Part shown: one piece after another, positions 26,645-36,451 of the stretch
Layout: each line of letters opens with the position of its first letter
Numbering within the stretch: position 1 is the first letter of the stretch
Source: Mycolicibacterium psychrotolerans
GTDB lineage: Bacteria > Actinomycetota > Actinomycetes > Mycobacteriales > Mycobacteriaceae
DNA: 64,000 bases
Assembly: GCF_010729305.1 (NCBI RefSeq)
Contig: NZ_AP022574.1
Location: forward strand, 5,668,363 to 5,732,362
Direction: 5' to 3'
Translations under genes and position numbers: made by a program
Notes under the pieces: generated by a model
Told to the model about the DNA's origin: nothing
What the model saw: the letters and a program-made list of their open reading frames with translations, nothing else
Database searches by the model: none

Positions 26645-26963
26645 ATACGTACTCCTTGTGACAGCGGTCGACGTTTCGACCGGAATTGGGATGGTGCTGA
26701 AGACCCTTGCCGGGGTGCATTGACCCAAGGGCATGAGAAGTAGAATGCGCTGAGAGTGTCGAGGACGGGAGCGCCCGGCAATGGTCTGAATCCTTGGCGC
26801 CCGCTGTCGAGCGCTTTTCTAGGCCCAACATTGACGACCCTACCGATGGGTATCCGATTCGCCTAATTGACGCTTGAGGTTTAGAAAAGCAAAAAGTGGT
26901 TTCCGGAGAAGCGGTTTGACAAACCTTCCCGATGCAGGTGATGCGCGCGACGCCCTCTGTGCC
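26645..26963. other. Non-coding stretch upstream of the small membrane protein
   Basis: About 320 bases without a convincing gene. It is relatively AT-rich around 26860-26910 and presumably carries the promoter of the minus-strand membrane protein gene. Short open frames here have poor codon bias and no ribosome-binding sites. Confidence 0.4.
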
Positions 26964-27132
26964 TCACTCCAGGGTGGCCCAGAACCGATTGAGGGCGTCC
27001 GCGCCGCGGTGCGGGTCCTCCACCATCCACCAGTGCCCGAGCCCGTCGAGCACCTCCGTGCGCGCGCCGGCGCGGTCGGCCGCCCGCCTGCCCCCAGATC
27101 GCCGCCGTCTCGGGATTGCCGTGCACGAACAC
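26964..27132 (-). pseudogene. Alpha/beta hydrolase remnant (internal deletion)
   Basis: Reading the minus strand, FVHGNPETAAIWG, the oxyanion HG motif of the hydrolase N-terminus, is followed almost at once in another frame by EVLDGLGHWWMVEDPHRGADALNRFWATLE and a stop, which is the catalytic-His C-terminus of the same fold. The 200 or so residues normally between them are missing. It is a deletion scar abutting the next gene's start and cannot encode an active enzyme. Confidence 0.7.
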
Positions 27133-27182
27133 CGCCGTCCTGCCGCCGGCCTATCCTCGTCGGGGAGTGGCAGAGTGAAGCC

Positions 27183-28132
27183 ATGACACGTACAACGACC
27201 GACCGGTCTCGCGTCCTGGTCACCGGCGCAGCTGGCTACGTCGGCAGTCACATCGTCAATCAGCTTCTCGCACAGGGTATCCCGTCCGCGCCGCGGTGCG
27301 CACGCCGGCCCGGGCCGACCAGGTCCGTCGCACCGTCGCCGCGGGCGGATTCGACGGGAGTGACGTCGAGTTCTCCTATGCCGACCTGGGTTCCGACGAC
27401 GGCTGGGCGGACGCGGTGGCGGGAACACGGTTCGTCCAGCACGTCGCCTCCCCCTTCCCCGCCGACAATCCGCGCAACGAGGACGAGGTCATCGTGCCGG
27501 CGCGTGACAGCGCGCTGCGCGTGCTGAGGGCCGCCCGGGCAGCCGGGTGCGCCCGGGTGGTGATGACGTCGTCGTTCGCCGCGGTCGGCTACTCCCCCAA
27601 AGCCGATCAGCAATGGACGGAGAAGGACTGGACCGACCCCGCCGACGAGAACATCGCCTACATCCGTTCCAAGGCAATCGCCGAGCGGGCGGCCTGGGAC
27701 TTCGCGGCGGCCGAGGGGCTCGAGCTGACGACCGTCGTGCCCGTCGGCATCTTCGGGCCGACGCTCGGACCGCACCTGTCGACCTCTGTGCAGATCGTGC
27801 GGTCGATGCTCACGGGCGAGGTGCAGCGTCTGCCGGCCCAGTACTTCGGCGTGGTGGACGTGCGGGACGTCGCCGACGCACACCTGCGGGCGATGACGGC
27901 CGGCAACGCCGCCGGCGAACGTTTCCTCGTGGTCGCCGACGAGCCGGCGATGACCTTCGGCGAGCTGGCGGGCATGCTCGGCGTCACCGTGCAGGACGAT
28001 GCGCGCGACCTCGGCGAGCGGCCGCAGATCAGCAACGCCAAGGCCAAGGATCTGCTCGGGTGGCATCCACGCCCGGTCCAGGAGACGGTCGGCGACACCG
28101 CCCGCTCGCTGCACGACCTCGGGCTGATCTAG
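27183..28132 (+). pseudogene. NAD-dependent epimerase/dehydratase (extended SDR), frameshifted
   Basis: The start MTRTTTDRSRVLVTGAAG and YVGSHIVNQLLAQG give an NAD-binding Rossmann motif. The continuation AAVRTPARADQVRRTVAAGG ... VVMTSSFAAVGYS ... YIRSKAIAERAAW (catalytic Tyr/Lys) is in another frame. Restoring one G in the GGG at 27275-27277 yields LLAQGYPVRAAVRTPA and a single frame of about 316 residues. It resembles dihydroflavonol reductase-like SDRs. Either a recent pseudogene or a homopolymer error; a shorter product from an internal start at 27296 would lack the cofactor site. Confidence 0.8.
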
Positions 28133-28773
28133 AAGCCGGACGCGATCAGGTTGACGACCGAGGCCACGATCACCGACCCGAACAGATACGACAGCAGGGC
28201 GTGTTTGAGGGCGGCGGCTCGCATCCGCGACGAGGTCAGGTTGGTGTCCGAGATCGCGAAGCTCATGCCGACGGCGTAGGCCACGTAGGCGAAGTCGCTG
28301 TAGCGAGGTGGTTCGTCGGTGTTGAAATCGATTCCCCCGACCGGTTTCTCGCGGAAGTAGATCTTGGCGTAGGTCAGTGCGTAGAGCGTGTGTACGGCGA
28401 ACCACGAGATCACCACGCTGGCCACCGCGATGCCCGGCGCCAGCGCGGCGAAGTGGTCGGGCCGCGCCTTGGCCAGCAGCAGGCCGACGCCCACCAGGCT
28501 CGCCAGCGCCCCGCCGAGGATCAGCGCGAAGACGGTCTCGCGGCCCGGTTCCTCGAATTCGGCGTGGGACGCGGTCCGCTCCGCGTCGAACGGCCACAGC
28601 ACCGACCAGGTCCACACCATGTAGGTGACGGCCAGCGCGTCCCAGCCGATCAGCACGGAGAACCAGCCGAACCGCACCGACGCGAGCGCCCCGGCGGTGA
28701 CGCCGACGATCGTGGCCCCGATCAGGCGGACGACAGGGGTGTGTAACCGGGCCGGCGTCATCCGAGCAGTCAA
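28129..28773 (-). CDS. DUF1345 family membrane protein
   Basis: 214 residues with about five hydrophobic segments and the family stretches WSVLWPFDAERTASHAEFEE and YFREKPVGGIDFNTDEPPRYSDFAYVAYAVGMSFAISDTNL. This matches DUF1345, an actinobacterial/proteobacterial inner-membrane family of unknown function. The 3' end overlaps the convergent epimerase gene by four bases. A second in-frame ATG four codons in is an equally good start. Confidence 0.85.
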   Translation of the reverse strand: MTARMTPARLHTPVVRLIGATIVGVTAGALASVRFGWFSVLIGWDALAVTYMVWTWSVLWPFDAERTASHAEFEEPGRETVFALILGGALASLVGVGLLLAKARPDHFAALAPGIAVASVVISWFAVHTLYALTYAKIYFREKPVGGIDFNTDEPPRYSDFAYVAYAVGMSFAISDTNLTSSRMRAAALKHALLSYLFGSVIVASVVNLIASGF

Positions 28774-28953
28774 CCAGGCGCGGGGGCGTGAGCAAGCTCA
28801 TCGACCCCTCAGCAGACCCTGCAATCCCGCTGGTCACACCCGTCACAGGATGCTGCGGAAACCTCGCGACACTCCCCTCCGGGCCGCAGCGGTGTCGCCG
28901 CCGTGCCCTATGTTGGGGCGTCCGGCCGGCATCGAGGGCAACGAGGAGGGTGA

Positions 28954-30390
28954 GTGGACGACCACGGGGGGCGATCGGCCGCTGACCTGCTCGAGCTGAA
29001 CCGCGAACTACAGAGTTCGCCGACCGTCAGGCTGCTGTCCGCCACCAACCTGAGCCTGTACTCGACACTGATGGACCGTCACCTCTCGGCCGGGGTGGTC
29101 GCCGAGACCGAGTTGGTGGTCCGTCTCGAGCGCGACCTCATCGACCTCGGCGACGACCAGTCCGGGCTGGGGCTGATCAAAGCGTGGGCCAGTCAGGGCT
29201 GGCTGCACCGCATCGTGGAAACCAGAGCCGAGCGCCTCGATCAAACTATCTGCTACCTGACCCAGGACGCGCGCCGCGCGCTGGACTTCCTGCGCGGCAT
29301 GCGCCGCCAGGACACGATCGCCACCGGCGGATCGATCAACGGCATCGCCGGCCGCCTCCGGCACGTGGCGCTCAGAGTCGGCAACGACCCCGCCCGCATC
29401 CGCAAGCACATCGAGAGCGAGATCGAGGCGCTGCGCCGTGAACTCGACGAACTCGACGCCGGCGAGCGCCCGGAACCCGACGTCACCGACGCCTATGACG
29501 AGGCCCGGGCGATCGCTCTGCAGATGGAACGCCTCATCACCGACATCGGCCAGTACGGCACGATGATCGAGCAGGCCACGGCCGCCCTCGATGAGCCCAT
29601 CGACAGCAACGTCGAGTACCGCGACCGCCAGAGGCAGATGTACGCCGACTACCAGGCGGCGTGGGATTCGCAAGGCCGCGACAGCCACCGGGCGTTCCTG
29701 CGGATGATCAACGATCCCGACCAGCGCGCCGAGTTCGAGGCCGACGTGGCCGCCGTCGCCGAGGCACTGCCCCACCTCGATCCGGCGCTGCGCGCGGTGA
29801 TGGCCGGGTTCTTCGAGCTCGTCGGCCACCAGATCGACGAGGTCGAACGCATCCAGCAGCGCTGCGCCCAGCGGGTCAAACGGTTCACCGCATTCGGCAC
29901 CCTCGAGCAGAGCCGCGGCGTGGCCCGTCAGCTCAACGAGGCCATCGGCGCGGCCCGCACGCTGCTCAAGACCTCGCTCACCGATTCGCGGCTGGACCTC
30001 GAACTGCCCCTGGCCCGCCACGCGATCAGCTCCGTCGGCGCACTCAGCTTCAAGATCGGCGACCTGTCGAATCCCAAGCCCGCCAAGCCCGCCGGCGGCG
30101 AGGTCGACCTGGCCAGCTTCGCCGCGCTCACCACGCAGGTCGATGCGGCCGCGATGGCGGAGATGATCAACAGCGCACTGCCCCTGTCGCTTTCGCAGGC
30201 GGTGGCCAAGCTCGATAACGCCTACCTCGGCCACGTCATCGTGCTGTGGTCGTGGGCGCTCAAGCAGCCGAACGACGACACCGGCACGTCGACGACCGTC
30301 CGGTTCCGCTCCCTGGACGGCCGGGACCGCGAAATGGCGGTTCCCGAACTGTCTTTCACCGAACCGATCACCGCAGGAGTGGCCGCGTGA
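28954..30390 (+). CDS. jetA: Wadjet-like JetA / MksF kleisin-type protein (DUF3375)
   Basis: 478 residues from a GTG with GAGGAGGG upstream. The sequence fits DUF3375: N-terminal LLELNRELQSSPTVRLLSATNLSLYSTLM, a winged-helix-like front (DLGDDQSGLGLIKAW), LTQDARRALDFLRGM, a central helical coiled region, and a C-terminal wing. JetA/MksF is the kleisin linking two SMC heads. It is coupled by GTGA to jetB. EptABCD of M. smegmatis, which limits plasmid maintenance, is the mycobacterial counterpart of this system by established knowledge. Confidence 0.88.
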   Translation: MDDHGGRSAADLLELNRELQSSPTVRLLSATNLSLYSTLMDRHLSAGVVAETELVVRLERDLIDLGDDQSGLGLIKAWASQGWLHRIVETRAERLDQTICYLTQDARRALDFLRGMRRQDTIATGGSINGIAGRLRHVALRVGNDPARIRKHIESEIEALRRELDELDAGERPEPDVTDAYDEARAIALQMERLITDIGQYGTMIEQATAALDEPIDSNVEYRDRQRQMYADYQAAWDSQGRDSHRAFLRMINDPDQRAEFEADVAAVAEALPHLDPALRAVMAGFFELVGHQIDEVERIQQRCAQRVKRFTAFGTLEQSRGVARQLNEAIGAARTLLKTSLTDSRLDLELPLARHAISSVGALSFKIGDLSNPKPAKPAGGEVDLASFAALTTQVDAAAMAEMINSALPLSLSQAVAKLDNAYLGHVIVLWSWALKQPNDDTGTSTTVRFRSLDGRDREMAVPELSFTEPITAGVAA

Positions 30391-31088
30391 GCACCCATAC
30401 AGAGGCCGACTTCGCCGCCTTTTCGCAGCTACCCCAGGTCGACCAGAGCGCCCGGCCCCCGCACCAGCGCCGGCCCCGGTTCGACGGCGACGTCTCCGAA
30501 CTGCCCGACCGCGCCTGCTGGGCGCTGCAGCACCTGCTGACCCGGCGCTACATCAGCGCCGAATCCGACAGCGACATCTACGCCTGGGTGCTCGAATATC
30601 GCCAGCAGCTGTCGGTCCGGCTGTCCGAACTGGACCTGCTGCTGCGAGTGGTGGATGCCGGACTTGGAAACGACGGAGTCGCGTTCGTCGAACAGGCCCG
30701 TTACGAATCCGCCAAGGGCATCAAGCTTCTGCGGCGTGAGCCGCTGGGCACCTACGACTCGATCCTCGCGCTGCACCTTGCGCAGATGATGCGCGCCTCG
30801 GGCGGGCAGAGCGTGCTGATCTCCCGCGAGGAGATGCACGGACTGTTCTCCGGTGTGCTCAATGACGTCGACCGCGACGCGGTCACGTTCGCCGGGCGCA
30901 TCGATGCCGCGATCGCCCGCCTGGCCGGTCTGGAGATCCTGCGGCGCAGCCGCGACGACGAGGACAGCTACACCATCAGCCCGGTGATCACGGCGGTGAT
31001 GACCGCCAGTGTGATCACCGAACTGCAGCAACAGTTCGAGCTGCTGGCCAATGGCGGAACGAGCCCGCAGGAGACCGACCTTGACTGA
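30387..31088 (+). CDS. jetB: Wadjet-like JetB / MksE (DUF4194)
   Basis: 233 residues from the GTG whose TGA overlaps the jetA stop. It contains ALQHLLTRRYISAESDSDIYAWVLEYRQQL and REPLGTYDSILALHLAQMMRAS, a winged-helix pattern of the kite subunit (DUF4194/MksE). It would bind the JetA kleisin and bridge the SMC dimer. Its last codons overlap the jetC start region. Confidence 0.87.
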   Translation: MSTHTEADFAAFSQLPQVDQSARPPHQRRPRFDGDVSELPDRACWALQHLLTRRYISAESDSDIYAWVLEYRQQLSVRLSELDLLLRVVDAGLGNDGVAFVEQARYESAKGIKLLRREPLGTYDSILALHLAQMMRASGGQSVLISREEMHGLFSGVLNDVDRDAVTFAGRIDAAIARLAGLEILRRSRDDEDSYTISPVITAVMTASVITELQQQFELLANGGTSPQETDLD

Positions 31089-34000
31089 GCAGTTCCACCT
31101 GTCCCGGCTGCAGGTGATCAACTGGGGCGTGTTCGACGGGTACCACTCGATCCGGTTCAGCGAGGGCGGGGCGCTGATCGCAGGCGCCTCGGGCAGTGGC
31201 AAATCCTCGCTGCTGGATGCCATTTCGCTCGGCTTCCTGCCGTTCAACCGGCGCAACTTCAACGCCTCGGGGGACAACACCGCCGCCGGGTCGAGCGCGG
31301 GCCGGCGCACCGTCGACAAGTACGTGCGCGGGGCGTGGGGTCAGCGCAGTGACGGCGGCACCAGCCGGGTGATGTATCTGCGCGGCGACGGGACGGCCTG
31401 GTCGGCGGTCGCGGTCACCTATGCCGGCGACTCGGGGCGGACCGTGACGGGCCTGGTGCTCAAGTGGCTGACCGGTGAGTCGCGCAACGACTCGTCGAGC
31501 CGGTTCGTGCTCGGCGACGGCGACCTCGGCATCGAGGACGTGTGCAACCGTTGGGCGGCCGGCCGTTTCGATACCGGGGTGTTCAAGGGGGACCGGGGCG
31601 AGCGAAGCGACGGGAAAGGCCAAGGCTGGCGGTTCACCACCAAGGTCGAATCCCAGTATCTGGCACAGCTGTACGCGACCATCGGCATCCGCGCGTCCGA
31701 CGCCGCCCAGCAGTTGCTCGGCAAGGCGAAGTCGCTGAAGAGCGTCGGCGGCCTGGAACAGTTCGTCCGCGAGTTCATGCTCGACGAGCCCGACAGCCTG
31801 GCCCGGCTGCCCGAGGCGCTCAAGCAGATCGACCCGCTGGTCGAGGCCCGCGAACTGCTGGCGGTGGCGCAGAAGAAGCGCAAAATCCTCGGCGACATCG
31901 AGAAGATCCAGCAGCGCTACGCCTCGGAGTCGACCGATCTGGGCATCATCGACCTGGTCGACCTGCCGATGGTGCGCGCCTACACCGACCACGTCCGGCT
32001 CGCGCAGTGCCCGGCGCAGATCGCGCAGCTCGACACCACCGTCGACCAGCTCGACAACGAGTACGAGGACGTCACCCGCGCGCTGAATCTTGCTAAGGCG
32101 GAAGCGGATTCGCTCAACGCGCAGATCAGCGGCACCAGCGCGAACATCGGGCCGCTGCAGAGCCAGGTGACCGCCGCGGAAACCGAGGCCGAGCAGGTGT
32201 CGCGCCGCCGCGGCGCGTACGAAGACATGCTCGACGCACAGGACCTCGAGGTGCCCGACACCGCCGACGACTTCTGGAACCTGCGCGAAGACCTCCTCGC
32301 CCAGGCCACCGAGCTGCTGGCCAAGGTCGAACGCCACCGCGAGGCGTCGACCGATGCGGAGTACGCGCAGAAGGCGACTCGCATCGCGCGCGACGACGCC
32401 GCCAAGGAGCTCAAGCGCGTCGAGCACGTCGGGTCGGCGCTGCCGGAGTTCGCACTGATGATGCGCGAACAGATCTGCGCCGCAGTCGGTGTCGACGCCG
32501 CCGCGCTGCCCTACATCGCCGAGCTGATGGACCTGCGGCCCGACCAGACGCGGTGGCGCACCGCGGTGGAGAAGGTGCTGCGCGGTGTCGGGTTGCGGCT
32601 GATGGTGCCCGATCAGCACTGGACGGCGGTGCCGCAGTTCGTCAACGAGACCAACATGCGGGGGCGGCTGGCGCTACACCATGTGCGGGCCAAGATGCTG
32701 GGCGCCGATCCGGCGGATCCGGAACCGAACACGTTGGCGGGCAAGCTGTTCGCCGTCGACCCCGCGCATCCGTGCGCGGCCGAGGCCGTCGACGTCGTCG
32801 CAGCCGCCGGCGACCACATCTGCGTGGACACCCCCGAGGTGTTCGCGCGGTTCCGCCGCGCGGTCACCGACACCGGGCTGTACAAGGACTCCGACCGGCT
32901 GGCGATCAAGGACGACCGGCGCCCGCTCAAGCAGTCGGAGTACCTGTACCAGGGCGACGTGTCGGCGAAGATCAACGCGCTGACCGTTGACCTGGCCGCG
33001 GCCGAGGAGACCTACCAGAAGGCGCGCCGCACCGCCGACGACATCGCCGCGCAGCGCCAGCAGTGGCGCGACCGCGCGGCGGCGTGCAAGGCGATCTGCG
33101 AGCAGTTCCCGCAGTGGAGTCAGATCGACACCGAGACCGCCGACGGGCACGCCGATCGGCTGCGTGAGCAGTACGAGCTGCTGCTGGCCGACAACCCCGA
33201 CATCGAGGCGCTCAATGCGCGCGCCGACGAATGCTGGTCGCAGATCCAGAAATTGATGACGCGGCGCGGCGCGATCCAGACCCGCCGCGACGACCTGGAC
33301 GCGCGCCGGACGCGGCTGCTCGAGCTCTCCGAACGGCTGTCACCTGCGTTCGTGTCGGAGCCGTTGACCGAGCTGCTGGGCCGCTACGCCGGTCAGGTGC
33401 CGGTCGGGCTCGAGCTGCTCGATCCTGAGCCGCACCGCGACGCGCTGTTCTCTGCGATCAAGAAGGAGCGCGAACAGCTGCGGGAGAGCCGGCGCCGCTC
33501 CTACGACGAATTGGCCCGCATCCTCAATACGTTCGACACCGCGTTCCCCGACGCCATCCCGAACGACAGCGACAACTTCGACGAGCGGGTGCACGACTAC
33601 GTCGCACTGTGCAGGCACATCGACGAGCGCGAGCTGCCCGAGGCGTACGAGCGGATGATGCGGCTGGTCACCGAGCAGGCGCCGGATGCGATCCTGACGC
33701 TGCACCGGGTGGCCGAGCAGGAGGCGCGGCGCATCGCCGAGCAGATCGAGCGCGTCAACACCGGTCTGGGCGCCGTGGAGTTCAACCGCGGCACCCGGCT
33801 GACGCTGCGGGCCACCCCGCGCAGCCTGACCGCGGTGTCGGAGCTGACGGAGATCGTGCGGGCCATCTCGCGCCGCATCGCCGAGGTGGGGCTCGGCGAC
33901 AAGCAGGCGATCCTCGACCAGTACGCGGACATCCTGCGGCTACGTAACCGGCTGGCGTCGACGGCGCCCGAGGACAAGGCGTGGACGCGCGACGCGCTCG

Positions 34001-34488
34001 ACGTCCGGAACCGGTTCACGTTCGACTGCGCGGAGTGGGACGTGGCGTCCGACGAGCTGATCCGCACGCACAGCAATGCCGGCGACAACTCCGGCGGCGA
34101 GCAGGAGAAGCTGATGGCGTTCTGCCTGGCGGGCGCGCTCAGCTTCAACCTGGCAGCGCCCGGCGGCGCGGGATCAGACGAAGCCAACCGGCCGGTGTTC
34201 GCGCAGCTGATGCTCGACGAGGCGTTCTCCAAGTCCGACCCGCAGTTCGCCCAGCAGGCGCTGCAGGCGTTCCGCAAGTTCGGTTTCCAGCTGGTGATCG
34301 TCGCGACGGTGCAGAACGCGACGACGATCCAGCCCTACATCGACAGCGTGGTGATGGTCAGCAAGACCGAGGCGACGGGCCGCAACGCGCGGCCCGTGGC
34401 GACGGTGGCCACCCGGTCGATCGAGGAGTTCACCGAGCTGCGTCACCAGATGCGGGCGGACGCGAAGGTCCCCGCGCTGGCGCGCTGA
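31081..34488 (+). CDS. jetC: Wadjet-like JetC / MksB SMC-family ATPase (EptC-like)
   Basis: 1135 residues from the TTG at 31081, preferred because AGGAG lies 7 bases upstream and it overlaps the jetB stop; an ATG at 31051 has no site. The N-terminal head has Walker A GASGSGKSS (Lys41). Two coiled-coil arms flank a hinge-like middle region (about 460-640). The C-terminal head has signature NSGGEQEKL and Walker B FAQLMLDEAF. With JetA and JetB it would form a loop-extruding complex acting on plasmid DNA. The gene is followed after only 3 bases by a convergent stop, so no jetD nuclease subunit follows. Confidence 0.92.
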   Translation: MTEQFHLSRLQVINWGVFDGYHSIRFSEGGALIAGASGSGKSSLLDAISLGFLPFNRRNFNASGDNTAAGSSAGRRTVDKYVRGAWGQRSDGGTSRVMYLRGDGTAWSAVAVTYAGDSGRTVTGLVLKWLTGESRNDSSSRFVLGDGDLGIEDVCNRWAAGRFDTGVFKGDRGERSDGKGQGWRFTTKVESQYLAQLYATIGIRASDAAQQLLGKAKSLKSVGGLEQFVREFMLDEPDSLARLPEALKQIDPLVEARELLAVAQKKRKILGDIEKIQQRYASESTDLGIIDLVDLPMVRAYTDHVRLAQCPAQIAQLDTTVDQLDNEYEDVTRALNLAKAEADSLNAQISGTSANIGPLQSQVTAAETEAEQVSRRRGAYEDMLDAQDLEVPDTADDFWNLREDLLAQATELLAKVERHREASTDAEYAQKATRIARDDAAKELKRVEHVGSALPEFALMMREQICAAVGVDAAALPYIAELMDLRPDQTRWRTAVEKVLRGVGLRLMVPDQHWTAVPQFVNETNMRGRLALHHVRAKMLGADPADPEPNTLAGKLFAVDPAHPCAAEAVDVVAAAGDHICVDTPEVFARFRRAVTDTGLYKDSDRLAIKDDRRPLKQSEYLYQGDVSAKINALTVDLAAAEETYQKARRTADDIAAQRQQWRDRAAACKAICEQFPQWSQIDTETADGHADRLREQYELLLADNPDIEALNARADECWSQIQKLMTRRGAIQTRRDDLDARRTRLLELSERLSPAFVSEPLTELLGRYAGQVPVGLELLDPEPHRDALFSAIKKEREQLRESRRRSYDELARILNTFDTAFPDAIPNDSDNFDERVHDYVALCRHIDERELPEAYERMMRLVTEQAPDAILTLHRVAEQEARRIAEQIERVNTGLGAVEFNRGTRLTLRATPRSLTAVSELTEIVRAISRRIAEVGLGDKQAILDQYADILRLRNRLASTAPEDKAWTRDALDVRNRFTFDCAEWDVASDELIRTHSNAGDNSGGEQEKLMAFCLAGALSFNLAAPGGAGSDEANRPVFAQLMLDEAFSKSDPQFAQQALQAFRKFGFQLVIVATVQNATTIQPYIDSVVMVSKTEATGRNARPVATVATRSIEEFTELRHQMRADAKVPALAR

Positions 34489-34491
34489 GCC

Positions 34492-35373
34492 CTACTGACC
34501 GGCCTCGATCGTGGCAACTCTTTCGAGTGCCTCAGGACCACAGATCTCTTGAATACTCACCGGCCCGCCGGCAGCCATATCGTCGACCCGGTGCTTGAGA
34601 ACTCCTGAAGTCAGATAGGAGTACAGATCGGCACCTGGACACGATGTGGCCGCGAAATCTCGATGCCCTGCAAGCGTGTCCGTAGGAATGTTGAAGCGTT
34701 GCGCGGCCCAGGCAAAAACGAGGGCGGCACTGTCTAGCTGTGCAGAGGTCACGGCTTCTTGATCGAAGTCGCCCTCGCAGAGAACGAGGAAGTGTCCGGT
34801 CGGGTCATACTCCGTCGCCGTATCGCCAACGATGTCCGGCTCCCGCAAATGGTAGATGTTTCCATTACGGTCCACCCCGACGTGATACGCGATATCGATC
34901 CAGCCCCGTTCACGTTGGTGCAGTCGTTGGTGCTGGCGGAGACGTCCCGGGGCGTTGGCGTTGTCGCCCAACACTGCGCCCGTGTGGTGGAGAGTCATGC
35001 GGCTGAGCGTGTGCCTGACCCCGCCCGGCAAAGGGGGTTTTGCCCCCCACGCGTCGCGGCACAGCATGGTTCCTGACACGGGTACGACCGTTGTGGTTGC
35101 CACAGGCGTCGACGGCGGCACATAGGCGGGGACCGCATCGACGCTGCTGGTGGGGGCAGGGGGTGGAATCGATGTGGTGGACGACGCGGTGGGTGTTCCG
35201 GCATCGAGCCACCGCGGTACGACCCCGGCCGCGGCTGCCCCTACGCCGCCCGCTGCCGCGAGCCACAGCAGCCGTCGACGCCCGAGTCGGCCTCCACGAC
35301 CTTCTTCATTCTCGGCAGGCGGCACGTCCACGGTCTCCAGAGTACGAAACATCGGCTGAGGATCGTGGCGCAT
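34492..35373 (-). CDS. Exported peptidoglycan recognition protein / N-acetylmuramoyl-L-alanine amidase
   Basis: 293 residues from the ATG at 35373 (AGGAAG upstream). Residues about 25-50 are a twin-arginine-like signal (GRRRLLWLAAAGGVGAAAAG), followed by a Ser/Thr/Pro linker and an amidase_2/PGRP domain. Zn ligands are in TLHHTGA and AGHRDFAATSCPG, and YHVGVDRNGNIYHLREPD is the central strand. It would cleave the bond between MurNAc and the stem peptide outside the membrane. It converges on jetC with a 3-base gap. Confidence 0.88.
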   Translation of the reverse strand: MRHDPQPMFRTLETVDVPPAENEEGRGGRLGRRRLLWLAAAGGVGAAAAGVVPRWLDAGTPTASSTTSIPPPAPTSSVDAVPAYVPPSTPVATTTVVPVSGTMLCRDAWGAKPPLPGGVRHTLSRMTLHHTGAVLGDNANAPGRLRQHQRLHQRERGWIDIAYHVGVDRNGNIYHLREPDIVGDTATEYDPTGHFLVLCEGDFDQEAVTSAQLDSAALVFAWAAQRFNIPTDTLAGHRDFAATSCPGADLYSYLTSGVLKHRVDDMAAGGPVSIQEICGPEALERVATIEAGQ

Positions 35374-35460
35374 TGACGCTCGCTTCCTCTCTCTGTCGCG
35401 GCAAGCTCTGTCGTTGCGTCTGTTACGCAATCGGCCAGCTGTCGCAGCCACTCGCAACAA

Positions 35461-36144
35461 TCAACTCAGCGCGAAGTCCACCGCGGCCTGCGCGTGCAGC
35501 AGCGTCGTCGGGAACACCGGGACGGCGACGTCGTCGGCGCCGATCAGCAGTTCCACCTCGGTGCAGCCGAGGATCACGCCCTGCACCCCGGCCATGCGGT
35601 CGACGACGTCGCGGTAGACGGCTCGTGACTCGTCGCGAACGACGTTGTGGCACAGCTCGTCGTAGATGATGCGGCTGACCTCGCGGCGATCCTCGGCCTC
35701 AGGCGTGACGACCTCGACGCCGTACGCCGCGAACCGCGAGACGTAGAAGGACTGCTCCATCGTGAACGCGGTGGCCAGCAGACCCACCCGCGACAGGCCC
35801 GCAGCGGCCACGGCGCGCGCGGTGGTGTCCGCGATGTGGAGGAACGGGATCGCGACAGCATCCTCGATGGCCGCGGCGACGTAGTGCATGGTGTTCGTGC
35901 ACAGCACGATGGCGTCAGCACCCGCGGCTTCGAGCCCGCACCCCGCATCGGTGAGCCGGCGAGCGACCGCGTCCCAGTCGCCGTCGAGCTTGAACTCCTC
36001 GATCTCGGCGAAGTCGACCGACGCGAGAAGGATTGGCGCGGAATGCAATCCGCCGAGGCGGTCAGCGAAGAGTTCGTTGATCAGTCGGTAGTAGTGGGCG
36101 GTGCTGACCCAGCTCATGCCGCCGATCAAGCCGAGTGTCTTCAC
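35461..36144 (-). CDS. Aspartate/glutamate racemase family protein
   Basis: 227 residues from a GTG giving VKTLGLIGGMSWVSTAHYYRLIN, the canonical family start; an upstream open extension has no support. The two catalytic cysteines are in IVLCTNTMH and VILGCTEVELL, about two-thirds of the protein apart, as in cofactor-independent aspartate racemases (YgeA-type). It makes or degrades D-amino acids; cell-wall use is possible given the neighbouring amidase, but this is only positional. Confidence 0.9.
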   Translation of the reverse strand: MKTLGLIGGMSWVSTAHYYRLINELFADRLGGLHSAPILLASVDFAEIEEFKLDGDWDAVARRLTDAGCGLEAAGADAIVLCTNTMHYVAAAIEDAVAIPFLHIADTTARAVAAAGLSRVGLLATAFTMEQSFYVSRFAAYGVEVVTPEAEDRREVSRIIYDELCHNVVRDESRAVYRDVVDRMAGVQGVILGCTEVELLIGADDVAVPVFPTTLLHAQAAVDFALS

Positions 36145-36451
36145 CCAGACGATGCTACGAGCTGGAGAGACGCGTCGGCTCTGGTGGCACACGGCTCCCC
36201 CACCTGGCGACACCAGAGACCGACGCGTCCGGAAAAAGGCTCCGCTCAACCCCTCGCTGCGCGCGCCTTGACAGTCGTGTGAGGAAACCAACTGGATCGT
36301 ACATAAACATCGTTGTTTATGAGAGACAACTAGGTTCTTGAAAAGGAAACGACTCGCGCAGCGCCGGAGCCGCCAATGCCCCGCATATACTTCGGCACAG
36401 TCACACCACCTGCACGAAATCCGACGCTGCCGAGGTCAGAGGGGGAACCCA
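36145..36451. other. Intergenic region between racemase and TetR operon
   Basis: About 307 bases, AT-richer than surroundings, holding promoters for the two divergent units. It contains the inverted repeat CATAAAC-6-GTTTATG (36302-36321). No credible gene is visible. Confidence 0.5.
36302..36321. promoter_or_regulatory. Inverted repeat CATAAAC/GTTTATG upstream of TetR-TetR-MFS operon
   Basis: Perfect 7-base arms separated by 6 bases, 130 bases before the first TetR start. Plausible autoregulatory operator for one of the two TetR proteins; based on symmetry and position only. Confidence 0.4.

Noticed and set aside
28774..28953. Small gene before jetA
   Set aside because: Short frames only, with no ribosome-binding site; treated as promoter region.
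29008..34446. Large minus-strand frames opposite jetA, jetB and jetC
   Set aside because: Low-complexity shadows (Leu/Val/Gly/Asp/His-rich) of well-supported plus-strand genes.
34489..35460. Diverged jetD after jetC
   Set aside because: The region encodes a Tat-exported PGRP amidase on the opposite strand; no DUF3322/DUF2220-like frame exists.
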